Shown one piece after another: positions 35,296-43,707 of a stretch of DNA of 64,000 bases. A program made the translations under genes and the position numbers. The stretch spans positions 21,745 through 85,744 of the forward strand of contig NZ_JAIGNO010000011.1 of assembly GCF_019711515.1 (NCBI RefSeq), given 5' to 3'. The notes beneath the pieces were generated by a model. That model worked only from the letters and a program-made list of their open reading frames with translations. It ran no database searches and was not told the origin of the DNA. Origin of the DNA: Qipengyuania qiaonensis (GTDB lineage Bacteria > Pseudomonadota > Alphaproteobacteria > Sphingomonadales > Sphingomonadaceae). Each line of letters opens with the position of its first letter. Position 1 is the first letter of the stretch.

Positions 35296-35332
35296 GAGAA
35301 TCGCCCCTTTCGTGCTGCATGTTCACCCGACC

Positions 35333-35357
35333 AACGGCGAACACCGTTTCTGGTTTC
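35333..35357 (-). promoter_or_regulatory. Candidate EcfG-type stress promoter of dps
   Basis: Minus-strand GAAAC (35357-35353), a 16-nt spacer, then CGTT (35336-35333), about 38 nt upstream of the dps start. The alphaproteobacterial general-stress consensus is GGAAC-N16/17-CGTT; one base differs. dps is a common member of that regulon, which adds weight. Confidence 0.45.
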
Positions 35358-35385
35358 TAGGAGATGGTTGGTTGCGGTAATCGGC

Positions 35386-35952
35386 TCAGGCGATGATACC
35401 GCGCGCCGTCAATCCGGTCATAATCGCCAGCGCGAAAAGCAGGAGGGCGAGCGCTATCCGCAGGGCGCGCAATGGCAACTTTCGCTCCAGTGCCGCGCCC
35501 GCGCCCCAGCCCACGGCTACCGCCGCCCCTCCCCCGATCGCCCCCCCGAGACCCGCCAGCGGCCAGGATGCGAAAACGACCGCGAAAGCGGCTACGAGAA
35601 AACGCGACGCGTCGGTGAGCTGGCGCGCAAAAAGCACGATGAAGATGGCGCCGAGGGAGCGTGTCGGCTCTTTGGGTACCTTTTCGCGGTTGGGCCACGC
35701 GCATTCGAAGGCGGCGAGCAACAGGGCGATGGCCACGAACATGGTCGTCGCGTTTTCGGACATCGTCTGCGCCAGCAAAGCTCCGAACCACGCGGCAATA
35801 CCGGCGGTCGCCACAGAGCTGGCCAATGCGACGACAAGCAATCCGTTCGATGCGCCTAGCAGGCTCGCCATTCGCGCGACGAGCAACTGGTCGCGCGGCG
35901 CGCCGGTGGCGACGAGGAAACTGGCAACCATGGCAAACAGCAGCGATGTCAT
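35386..35952 (-). CDS. TMEM165/GDT1-like membrane protein with altered motifs
   Basis: A 188-residue protein with six hydrophobic helices arranged as two similar halves. TGAPRDQLLVARMASLLG follows helix 1, and ARQLTDASRFLVAA starts the second half. These positions correspond to the ExGD[K/R][S/T] motifs of GDT1/UPF0016 cation transporters (Mn2+ or Ca2+), but the acidic residues are largely replaced. It could be a diverged paralogue with changed specificity. Family assignment is moderate and function is unknown. Confidence 0.5.
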   Translation of the reverse strand: MTSLLFAMVASFLVATGAPRDQLLVARMASLLGASNGLLVVALASSVATAGIAAWFGALLAQTMSENATTMFVAIALLLAAFECAWPNREKVPKEPTRSLGAIFIVLFARQLTDASRFLVAAFAVVFASWPLAGLGGAIGGGAAVAVGWGAGAALERKLPLRALRIALALLLFALAIMTGLTARGIIA

Positions 35953-36029
35953 GGTCGTTTCGGCTCCTCTTCCTGTGCCAGGCTCATTGGGATAGCACGG
36001 CCCGACAAAAAACTAACGGGAGAGGGACA

Positions 36030-36824
36030 TTGGAACTCAAGAAAGGTATGGCGGCAGTGGTCACCGGCGGCGCTTCGGGTCTGGGCAAGGCCAGCGCGCA
36101 GGCACTCGCGGACGCCGGTCTGAAGGTCACTATTTTCGATATCAACGAAGACGCTGGGGAGGCTCATGCAAAAGATATCGGTGGCACCTTCGCGCGGGTC
36201 GACATTACCGATGAGCAATCCGTAATTGACAGCTTCGACAAGGCCCGTGCTGCACACGGTCAAGAGCGCGTAACGGTTCACTGTGCAATGTCCAGTCGCC
36301 GCGGCAAGACCCTGGGCTGGGACAAGGAGAGCGGGCGCTACAAGCGGCTGGAAACAGCGGACTATGCCTTCGGTGCCGAGGGCATCCTCGTTTCGTCCTA
36401 TCGCATAGGCAGCCTGTCCGCCCTCGGCATGGCCAATTCCGAGCCGCTCAACGAGGATGGCGAGCGCGGCTGTATAACGCTCACCGCCAGTGTCGCCGCG
36501 CAGGACGGCCAGATCGGCCAGGTCATCTATGGCAGTTGCAAGGCGGGGGTGAACGGTCTCGTTCTGCTGATGGCGCGCGACCTTATGGACATCGGCATTC
36601 GCGTGAACTCGGTCATGCCGGGAATTTTCGCTACGCCACTGATGCTGGGCATGAAGGACCGCAATCCGCAGATGTGGGATCAGTTGAATGCCAGCGTCCC
36701 CTTCCCCAAGCGCCTCGGCCATCCGGAGGAATTCGCGTCGCTGATCTGCGAGATTGCACGAAATTCCTACATAAATGGCCATCAGTTCCGTCTGGATGGC
36801 GCGATCCGGATGCCGCCGAAATAG
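36030..36824 (+). CDS. Short-chain dehydrogenase/reductase (HSD17B10-like)
   Basis: A 264-residue SDR with the cofactor motif TGGASGLGKA (residues about 11-20), LTASVAA carrying the catalytic Ser, and the YGSCK active site (YxxxK) near residue 172. It resembles the type-2 3-hydroxyacyl-CoA dehydrogenase (HSD17B10) subgroup, probably NAD-dependent on acyl-CoA or steroid-like substrates. The TTG at 36030 was chosen because GGGAGAGGG lies 5 nt upstream; ATG 36048 is a fallback but would remove the first beta-strand. Confidence 0.85.
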   Translation: MELKKGMAAVVTGGASGLGKASAQALADAGLKVTIFDINEDAGEAHAKDIGGTFARVDITDEQSVIDSFDKARAAHGQERVTVHCAMSSRRGKTLGWDKESGRYKRLETADYAFGAEGILVSSYRIGSLSALGMANSEPLNEDGERGCITLTASVAAQDGQIGQVIYGSCKAGVNGLVLLMARDLMDIGIRVNSVMPGIFATPLMLGMKDRNPQMWDQLNASVPFPKRLGHPEEFASLICEIARNSYINGHQFRLDGAIRMPPK

Positions 36825-36852
36825 GTCAGGCTATATCTAGCGCGGCCTGCAC

Positions 36853-36869
36853 GAGCCCGGATATCGGGC
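36853..36869. terminator. Hairpin between convergent SDR and GT2 genes
   Basis: AGCCCG-GATAT-CGGGCT, a 6-bp stem with a 5-nt loop, in the 98-nt gap between two converging genes. There is no clear T-tract, so termination activity is uncertain. Confidence 0.35.
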
Positions 36870-36922
36870 TATGCGCTCCCTGTGCCCTGCAAGTGCCATC
36901 GCCGATCGCCCACTCAGCAGCC

Positions 36923-37819
36923 CTACTGCCGTTGCGGCGGAAATCCGAGGCGAAGGCGTGCCGCCTCGTAACCGCTGGCAAGAAAGATCGCGAACGGTAC
37001 TGCAACCAGGGCAAAATCGCGCTCCGGGTTTATGTCGGGGCGTCGCAGCCAGCGCATCTCGCCCAGCATTTCGTGAACGAGCATCCGTGCCATGCCGAAG
37101 AAACTCTTGCGGTTTTCACGCTGCCAGCGGCCACCGAGCACACGCCGCTTCTTCGAAAGAATCGCGCCCAGTCGGGCACGACTTGGGTGGTTCACCGCCA
37201 TGTCGGGCGCATAGATCAGCGCAGCGCCGCTGCGCGCGATCCGCTTGGCGCAATCCATGTCGCCGCCCGAAAACAGCTCACCATTGAAACCGCCGACCTT
37301 GTCGAGCAGCGCGCGCGAACAGAGCCAGTTCGCCGTGACGCAGCGCTCGTTTGCGAGATACCATTCCTGCTTGAAGTAGGACGTCTGCTCGTAGCGCAGC
37401 AGCGTATCGCTGCCGCCATCGGTCCGGAACAGCTTTATGTGCCCGCCGATCAGTGCATTCTCCCCATGACGCCGGGCATGTTCGAGCGCCTTTTCCACCC
37501 AGTCCTTGTCGGGAATGCAATCGTCGTCGGTGAACAGGACGAAGCGACCCCGAGCATTGGCGACGGCGTGGTTTCGTGCGCGATAGGAGCCGGGCCGTTT
37601 TTCCCCGAGCAACCTGACATTGGCAAAGCGTTTCACGATCTCGGCGGTACTGTCGGTCGATCCGTTGTCGACGACGATCACCTCGAACATTTCCGGGGCG
37701 AGTGTCTGCTGCTGCAGCGCCTCGAGGCCGCCCGCAATGCGCCGCTCGCCGTTCCATACCGGAATAATCACCGATATTTCGGGCGTCGTCTCTGTGATGG
37801 CTTCGCTACGAATGGACAT
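36923..37819 (-). CDS. Family 2 glycosyltransferase
   Basis: A 298-residue GT-A enzyme: EISVIIPVWNGE near residue 13, VVDNGSTDST for nucleotide binding, FTDDDC as the DxD metal motif near residue 96, and a conserved GGDMD acceptor-side segment. A C-terminal hydrophobic stretch (FALVAVPFAIFLASGY) may anchor it to the membrane. The ATG at 37819 follows AAGGA at 37824-37828. It presumably adds one sugar to a lipid-linked polysaccharide precursor. It faces away from galE across a 551-nt gap that contains a regulatory palindrome. Confidence 0.88.
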   Translation of the reverse strand: MSIRSEAITETTPEISVIIPVWNGERRIAGGLEALQQQTLAPEMFEVIVVDNGSTDSTAEIVKRFANVRLLGEKRPGSYRARNHAVANARGRFVLFTDDDCIPDKDWVEKALEHARRHGENALIGGHIKLFRTDGGSDTLLRYEQTSYFKQEWYLANERCVTANWLCSRALLDKVGGFNGELFSGGDMDCAKRIARSGAALIYAPDMAVNHPSRARLGAILSKKRRVLGGRWQRENRKSFFGMARMLVHEMLGEMRWLRRPDINPERDFALVAVPFAIFLASGYEAARLRLGFPPQRQ

Positions 37820-38370
37820 GGGTTCCTTCAATCAAACAGCAAATGCGGCAGGCAGAACGGACCCAACCGCTCATCCAAAAGGCCGAACCGCGCACAGCAA
37901 ACCCCGTATGATGTTTATTGCTGCAGTGCAGCAAGAACTTTCGAGAAACCGTGCCGGACATCGGGCAATCCGAGCCTGCACCCGTTACGAATACGGTGGC
38001 CCGGCGTTCCCGACGGCCATTACGGCAAGTCCCGCCGTGTCGTAAGAAAGCGCCGATTGGCAAAGGGTATAGCAACCGGCAGAATTCCTGGATCGAATGC
38101 GGCACAAAAAACGGCGTTCTGCGAAGCAGCCTTTCGGTGGTACGCAATTGTGCTCATTATTCGGACACCACCCAAATGCACCGCACCATCAAACATCCAC
38201 TGCGTTAGAGAAACGGAAATATATGTGGCCGGAAGTACGACTATGAGATTCGAAAACAATAGCGAGCCTTACGACGGCATTTTCGTCAACAGGCATCCTT
38301 CCGGTTACGCATGCTCGCTATATTGCGCTTTGCGATCTGCGGCGCACGTTCAGCCCGACAGTTCACGCCT
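37820..38370. other. 551-nt intergenic region between divergent GT2 and galE genes
   Basis: No convincing gene is seen on either strand; short open frames here lack ribosome sites and protein-like composition. The region holds the best copy of the TGCTGC-N3-GCAGCA palindrome at 37918-37934 and is noticeably richer in A/T near 38200-38310. It presumably contains the promoters of both flanking genes. Its length is unusual for this compact genome. Confidence 0.6.
37918..37934. promoter_or_regulatory. Palindromic operator candidate, site A
   Basis: TTGCTGC-AGT-GCAGCAA: perfect 7-bp inverted arms around a 3-nt centre, about 100 nt upstream of the GT2 start on the minus strand and 440 nt before galE. 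It differs from the copy at 52231 by one base. Confidence 0.6.
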
Positions 38371-39354
38371 GTGAAGACCGTCCTTGTCACCGGCGGAGCA
38401 GGCTATGTCGGAGCGCATTGCTGCAAGGCCTTCGCCAAAGCCGGCTGGAAAGTAGTCACCTTCGACAATCTGTCGCGGGGATGGCGCGATTCGGTAAAAT
38501 GGGGCCCCCTGATAGAAGGCGATCTCCTGGACGCAGCGGCAATCGGCGATGCCGTTTCCGAGACGAAACCCGACCTTGTCGCGCATTTCGCAGCCTTCGC
38601 CTATGTCGGTGAGTCCATGTCCGATCCAGCAAGCTACTACCGCAACAATTGCGTGGGGACGATGAACCTGCTCGATGCCATGATGGAACACGGCGTGAAG
38701 CGGATGCTCTTTTCCAGCACCTGTGCAACCTACGGTATTCCCGAAAGACTTCCCATCGACGAGGGGCTGAGCCAGAATCCGATCAATCCATATGGCCGCT
38801 CGAAGCTCGTCATCGAGCAGGTCCTGAAGGATTATGCCGCGGCCTATGGCCTTTCCAGCGTGTCGCTCAGATATTTCAACGCCGCAGGGGCCGATCCCGA
38901 TGGCGAAATAGGCGAGAAGCATGAACCTGAAACCCATGCCATCCCGCTAGCCATAGCCGCATCGCTGGAGCCCGGCAGCGAATTCACCGTCCTTGGGACC
39001 GATTTCGAGACGCGCGACGGCAGCGCGGTGCGGGATTACATCCACGTAGCCGATCTGGCGGATGCGCATGTCGCAGGCGGCGAATTTCTCATGGAACACG
39101 ACGGCTGTCATGCATTCAACCTGGGGACCGGCGTTGGTACGAGCGTGATCGAACTGCTCGACGCGGTCGAACGAGCTACCGGTCAGAAGCCGAATGCGCG
39201 CTTCGGACCCCGCCGTGCCGGCGATCCACCGGCTCTGGTTGCATCTTACGACAAAATCGAACGATGCTTGGGCTGGACCCCAAAACAGTCGGGCATCGAC
39301 CGGATCGTGGAAACAGCCGTCAGCTGGCACCGGCGTCAGTCCGGCGAAACATGA
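38371..39354 (+). CDS. galE: UDP-glucose 4-epimerase
   Basis: A 327-residue extended SDR with VTGGAGYVGAHCCKA at the N-terminus for NAD, the catalytic SST..YGRSK (YxxxK) region near residue 146, and the family-typical RYFNAAGADPDGEIGE. It interconverts UDP-glucose and UDP-galactose for polysaccharide synthesis. The start is probably GTG 38371, which places the Rossmann motif at residue 5; an in-frame ATG at 38311 would add 20 poorly conserved residues. Its stop overlaps the next gene start as ATGA. Confidence 0.9.
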   Translation: MKTVLVTGGAGYVGAHCCKAFAKAGWKVVTFDNLSRGWRDSVKWGPLIEGDLLDAAAIGDAVSETKPDLVAHFAAFAYVGESMSDPASYYRNNCVGTMNLLDAMMEHGVKRMLFSSTCATYGIPERLPIDEGLSQNPINPYGRSKLVIEQVLKDYAAAYGLSSVSLRYFNAAGADPDGEIGEKHEPETHAIPLAIAASLEPGSEFTVLGTDFETRDGSAVRDYIHVADLADAHVAGGEFLMEHDGCHAFNLGTGVGTSVIELLDAVERATGQKPNARFGPRRAGDPPALVASYDKIERCLGWTPKQSGIDRIVETAVSWHRRQSGET

Positions 39355-40346
39355 TATGCGATGAGTCAAAACCGGTAGTTGCGATCGTCATTCCAGCCTT
39401 CGATGCCGAGGCGACGATTACGGAAACTCTCGAAAGCGTGAGAGCCCAAAGTTGGCCGGCGCTCGACATAGTGGTGGTTGACGATGGATCGTCCGACCGC
39501 ACGACCGATCTCGTTGAGCAGCAAGCCCGCGAAGATGGACGTATTCGTCTGATCCGGCAGGAAAATGGCGGAGTGGCAGCGGCACGCAATCGCGGCGCTC
39601 AGTCGAGCAATGCACCCTTCATCGCTTTTCTCGACGCTGACGACGTTTGGGCGCGGGAGAAGATCGCTGCACAGATGGCTCTGGTGCAGGATGACGAGGG
39701 CAACCCGCAGCTGGTCTATTGCTGGTTCGCCCAGATCGATCGACACAGCACGGTCTATCCGGTCGGCAACCAGCGGATCATCGAAGGTGACGTGCTGGAG
39801 GAAATCTCCCGTTCGAATTTCGTCGGCAATGGCAGTTCTTTGCTCGTCCCGCGCGAGATATTCGACAGGATAGGCGGTTTCGATGCAGGTTTGCGGGAAA
39901 ATGACGCGCAAGGGTGCGAAGATCTGCTGTTTCTTGCCCTCGCGTCGCGCCACTACCGGTTTCGCGTCGTCCCGCGTCATCTGCTGGGATATCGGCTCAG
40001 TCACGGAAGTATGTCCGCCTCGGTCGATCGCATGCTGAGGTCTTTCGACTTCGTGGCCGAGCGGATCATCGCGCTCGAAGGCGGGACTGCGGCCGCCTGG
40101 GCTGCGCATCGCAAGGACCTGATCCGCTGGCTGGCGGGACGCGCGGCCATGGGCGGGCGCGTCGGCATCGCACTTAATATTCTCGGGCGGATGGGGCCAG
40201 GTTCCGTCGGCGACATCGTTTCATCGATCCCGGAACTGGCAAGAACCTATTTTCGCGCGGTCGTCGTACCGGGCTGGCTCAAGCGAGCATCGCGCAGCGC
40301 ACGTATCATGCGGCGCCGGCCGCGCTATCTGGATATAGATTGGTGA
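39351..40346 (+). CDS. Family 2 glycosyltransferase
   Basis: A 331-residue enzyme with VVAIVIPAFDAEATI near residue 9, VVDDGSSDRT, QENGGVAAARNRGA and the metal motif LDADD near residue 91. The ATG at 39351 overlaps the galE stop (ATGA), so the two are coupled. It closely resembles the GT2 at 43671-44642, sharing NGGVAAARN, LVYCW, NFVGNGSS and AQGCED in the same order. The two are paralogues flanking the ABC exporter genes. The sugar is unknown. Confidence 0.9.
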   Translation: MICDESKPVVAIVIPAFDAEATITETLESVRAQSWPALDIVVVDDGSSDRTTDLVEQQAREDGRIRLIRQENGGVAAARNRGAQSSNAPFIAFLDADDVWAREKIAAQMALVQDDEGNPQLVYCWFAQIDRHSTVYPVGNQRIIEGDVLEEISRSNFVGNGSSLLVPREIFDRIGGFDAGLRENDAQGCEDLLFLALASRHYRFRVVPRHLLGYRLSHGSMSASVDRMLRSFDFVAERIIALEGGTAAAWAAHRKDLIRWLAGRAAMGGRVGIALNILGRMGPGSVGDIVSSIPELARTYFRAVVVPGWLKRASRSARIMRRRPRYLDIDW

Positions 40347-40357
40347 CGCTCATCCGA

Positions 40358-41599
40358 TCAGTCCAGCACCCAACGCCGGGGGGGATTTAGAACCGCGGAT
40401 GTCTTGGCCGCCCCTTCGATCTTTATCGGATAGGCGCGCCAGTGGTAATCGTAGGCGTAGTCCCAATTCTGGTCATGAAGACCTATACTGACCGCGTATT
40501 CGCCGGGCGAAAGATCGAGACGATCGAGTTCAAGACGGACATTCCGCAATCGCTCCCTCGGCAAAGCGACCTCGTCCATCTTCGTATTGATGTCCAGAAT
40601 CGCCGGCTCGCCATCGTCTTGCATAGGTGACAGCGCCAGGCTGACGATCGGGCTCTCCTTGCCCTCACCCTGCATCTCGATGTGAACGGTGATCGCTTCC
40701 CCAACTTGGAATACGGATCGCTCGGCTCCATTGGCATCTTGGATGGAAACCCGCGCAATGGCCAGTTCTTGAGAGCCGAAGCGGTTCTCGCCGGCACGAA
40801 GCTCAATTCCTCCCGGTAACTGACGATCTGGAAGCGCCTGCGGCGTCTTATCCCGGGTCCGCGCCTGCATGCGCGCCTCGTATTCGCCGATCACCACTTC
40901 CGGCGTCCCGTCGACGACCGTGCTGCCGCCGTCGAGCCAAAGGGCGCGATCGCAGAGTTGCTCGACCTGCGACATGTCGTGAGTCACCAGAATGATCGCC
41001 ATACCCTTCGCGCGAAGTTCCCGGATCCGCTCATAGCATTGTGCCTGAAAAGCCATGTCTCCGACCGATAGTACTTCATCGATCAAAAGCACGTCGGGAG
41101 CGGCGTGGATCGCCGTCGAGAAGCCCAACCTCAGCCTCATCCCCGAAGAGTAGGTGCGAACGGGCGCGTCGATGTAGTCCTCCAACTGGCCGAAAGCGAC
41201 GATCGCATCCATACGGCGCTCAGCCTCGCGTTTGGTCAGTCCAGCGATTACGCTCCCGATGAGCACGTTGTCGCGACCGCTCAATTCATCGTGCATACCC
41301 ACATTGAGATCGAGCAATCCCCCGATCCGCCCGCTCGTGTGGAGTGTTCCGGCATCGGGTCGAAGAACCTTGCCCAGCAGCCGAAGCAAGGTCGATTTGC
41401 CGCTGCCGTTTCGACCGACGATGCCGAGCATCTCGCCGGACGCGACGGAAAAGCCGATATCGCGCAAGGCCCAGAAGCGTTCCGCACGGCGTGGCAGGCG
41501 TGGCGGCTGTGTCAGCAGTCGCCGCAAGGAACGCGGACGATGGGGATCGTAGCGCCTGAACAATTTGCCCAGCCCTTCGGCGGAAACATGCCCCCCCAT
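40358..41599 (-). CDS. Polysaccharide ABC exporter ATP-binding protein (Wzt-like) with C-terminal carbohydrate-binding domain
   Basis: A 413-residue protein. The ATPase domain has Walker A GRNGSGKST near residue 60, ABC signature YSSGMRLRLGF and Walker B VLLIDEVLSVGD. A C-terminal beta-sandwich domain (residues about 265-405) is of the Wzt_C type, which in O-antigen exporters recognises the modified non-reducing end of the glycan. The ATG at 41599 overlaps the permease stop by one base (TGATG); GTG 41602 is an alternative. It energises export with the Wzm-like permease upstream. Confidence 0.92.
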   Translation of the reverse strand: MGGHVSAEGLGKLFRRYDPHRPRSLRRLLTQPPRLPRRAERFWALRDIGFSVASGEMLGIVGRNGSGKSTLLRLLGKVLRPDAGTLHTSGRIGGLLDLNVGMHDELSGRDNVLIGSVIAGLTKREAERRMDAIVAFGQLEDYIDAPVRTYSSGMRLRLGFSTAIHAAPDVLLIDEVLSVGDMAFQAQCYERIRELRAKGMAIILVTHDMSQVEQLCDRALWLDGGSTVVDGTPEVVIGEYEARMQARTRDKTPQALPDRQLPGGIELRAGENRFGSQELAIARVSIQDANGAERSVFQVGEAITVHIEMQGEGKESPIVSLALSPMQDDGEPAILDINTKMDEVALPRERLRNVRLELDRLDLSPGEYAVSIGLHDQNWDYAYDYHWRAYPIKIEGAAKTSAVLNPPRRWVLD

Positions 41600-42378
41600 C
41601 ACAGCTCTTCCAGGAAGCTCTGGCGGGCGCGCTGGAAATAGCTTTGACCGAACCAAAGCAACAGAAGCGAGCCGAAAAGGACCATGCCGAGGGAAGCCCA
41701 ATCGGGCCAGATCCCGCGAAGGACGATGTCTCTGTACGAGGTGATCACCGTCACCATCGGGTTCAATCGGAAATAGGGTTGAAGCGCATCGGGAATGTTC
41801 GACAGCGAGTAGAAAATCGGCGTTACGTAATAGCCGAGCTGGAGGAGAACCGGCAGGATTTGCTCGACATCGCGTAGAGCAACATTGAGCGCGGCGATGA
41901 CAAAGCACAGTGCCAAGGTGAAAAAGAACTGCACCGCAACGACCAACGGCAGAGCCAGATAGGCGGCGGTCGGCGCGACCCCTTCGATAACCGTCAGGAT
42001 CACCAATAGTGGCAGCGCGATCAGCAAATTGAGAAAGGCAGCGACGACGGATACGACCGGCAAGGTTCCGAGCGGAAATCCGGGTTGCGCAACAAGGCCG
42101 GGATTGGCCGACATGCTGGTAACTGCAGACATCAGCGATGATTGAGTCCAGTTCCAAACCAGAATGCCGATGAAAGCAAACGACGCGTAATTCTCTATTC
42201 CAAGATCGAGCACATGTCCGAACAGGAAATAGAAGACGGTCAGAAAGAGGAGCGGGCTTACCAGCGCCCACAGGGCTCCGATACGCGCATGTTGGTATCG
42301 CCCTCTGAAATCGCGCGAAACCAGCAGCGCAACCACGTCCTTCCAGTGGTTTATCCGGTCGCGCCGATCGTTTGTCAT
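41599..42378 (-). CDS. Polysaccharide ABC exporter permease (Wzm-like)
   Basis: A 259-residue ABC-2 type permease with six hydrophobic helices, the amphipathic N-terminal segment LVSRDFRGRYQHARIG and the helix-1 motif GALWALVSPLLFL. Together with the Wzt-like ATPase it exports a completed undecaprenyl-linked polysaccharide across the inner membrane. It is first of a two-gene minus-strand operon and divergent from the GT2 at 42523. Confidence 0.92.
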   Translation of the reverse strand: MTNDRRDRINHWKDVVALLVSRDFRGRYQHARIGALWALVSPLLFLTVFYFLFGHVLDLGIENYASFAFIGILVWNWTQSSLMSAVTSMSANPGLVAQPGFPLGTLPVVSVVAAFLNLLIALPLLVILTVIEGVAPTAAYLALPLVVAVQFFFTLALCFVIAALNVALRDVEQILPVLLQLGYYVTPIFYSLSNIPDALQPYFRLNPMVTVITSYRDIVLRGIWPDWASLGMVLFGSLLLLWFGQSYFQRARQSFLEEL

Positions 42379-42522
42379 CCGGCTTACTTACCTCACTGTC
42401 CGCGCTGGCGATCGACCGTGAATACCGCGCCTCATCCAGTGCTATCGGTCGCCCATCGCGACTGCAAGCTTGTGAACCACCGAGACGTGCGGATAAGACG
42501 CGTGGACATCGCAGGAATACTC

Positions 42523-43707
42523 ATGCCCCTATCCGATCGCGACATGCCCGATAAGGTTGCCCAGCCGATCGCATCTGTGTCTCGCCAACCGCTCGACAAG
42601 GTAGCGGACGCACGACCTGTCGATCGGCTGACGCTCGCTGTGTTCGAAGCGGAAGGACTGCCGGTGGGAAGACAGTGGGTCGCACCCGGGGAAGTGCCTC
42701 GACCTGACGAAGCAACGATCGCACGAGCCACTCGCAAGACACCGGAATTCGCGGAGTTCGACGAACGCAAAATAAGCGTGGTCATCTGCACGCGGGACCG
42801 GCCCGAAGATCTGTCGCGATGCCTGGCCGGCTTCGCCGCCCAAAGCCGCGCACCGGACGAGCTCGTAGTCGTCGACAACGCCTCGGCAAGCAGCGCAATC
42901 CGCTCAATCGCCGAAGCGCATGGCGCACGCTATCTGCGCGAGGATCGTGAGGGACTCGACTTTGCGCGCAATACCGGAGCGCTTGCCGCGACCGGCGATC
43001 TCATCCTCTACACCGATGACGACACCGAATTGCACCCGGACTGGATTGCCAATCTGTCGGCGGCTTTCGTCGAACCGCATGTCATGGGCGTGACCGGTCT
43101 CGTCCTGCCCGCACGGCTTGATACAGAGGCACAGCTTCTTTTCGAGCAGGCATGGGGATTCGGGAGGGGGTTCGACCGGGTGGATTTCGGTCCGGCATTT
43201 TGGGAACGAACCCGCCGGCGCGGCTGTCCTGCGTGGGAGATCGGCGCCGGGGCATCGATGGGCTTTCGGCGCGAAGTATTCGAGATAGTGGGATATTTCG
43301 ACGAACGGCTGGGGGCAGGCCAGTCTGGTTGCTCGGACGATTCGGAATTCTGGTATCGGATTCTCGCGGCGGGATTCACCTGTCGCTATGAACCGCGGGC
43401 GGTGATCTGGCACCACCATCGCCTGAAGATGGAGGGGCTGTCTTCCCAGATATATCAGTATATGCGCGGCCATACGGCAGCGTTGCTGATGCAGTTCGAC
43501 CGTAGCGGTGAAATCGGCAATCTGCGGCGCTTGTTTGTCGATCTGCCGATCTATTATTTTGGCTTGGCCATACGCAAGCCACTGGGTCGTCAATCTCCCA
43601 AAGCGCGCTTTCTGCGGCAACAAATCACGGGGTCGTTGGCCGGCATAGCGTTCTACCTACGCAATCGCAGTTATTCGCTACCAAGTGGCTCCAACTCTGC
43701 AAGATAG
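42523..43707 (+). CDS. Family 2 glycosyltransferase with N-terminal extension
   Basis: A 394-residue enzyme. About 90 residues of unassigned, possibly regulatory sequence precede the GT-A fold, which begins at ISVVICTRDRPEDL. VVDNASASS, REGLDFARNTGA and YTDDDTELHPDW (DxD motif) follow, then GAGASMGFRREVFE. The ATG at 42523 has AGGA upstream. Its 3' end overlaps the converging GT2 gene by 37 nt. Donor and acceptor are unknown. Confidence 0.87.
   Translation: MPLSDRDMPDKVAQPIASVSRQPLDKVADARPVDRLTLAVFEAEGLPVGRQWVAPGEVPRPDEATIARATRKTPEFAEFDERKISVVICTRDRPEDLSRCLAGFAAQSRAPDELVVVDNASASSAIRSIAEAHGARYLREDREGLDFARNTGALAATGDLILYTDDDTELHPDWIANLSAAFVEPHVMGVTGLVLPARLDTEAQLLFEQAWGFGRGFDRVDFGPAFWERTRRRGCPAWEIGAGASMGFRREVFEIVGYFDERLGAGQSGCSDDSEFWYRILAAGFTCRYEPRAVIWHHHRLKMEGLSSQIYQYMRGHTAALLMQFDRSGEIGNLRRLFVDLPIYYFGLAIRKPLGRQSPKARFLRQQITGSLAGIAFYLRNRSYSLPSGSNSAR

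Noticed and set aside
37918..38208. 96-residue plus-strand frame in the GT2-galE gap
   Set aside because: It starts inside palindrome A, has no ribosome site and mixed composition; best read as non-coding.
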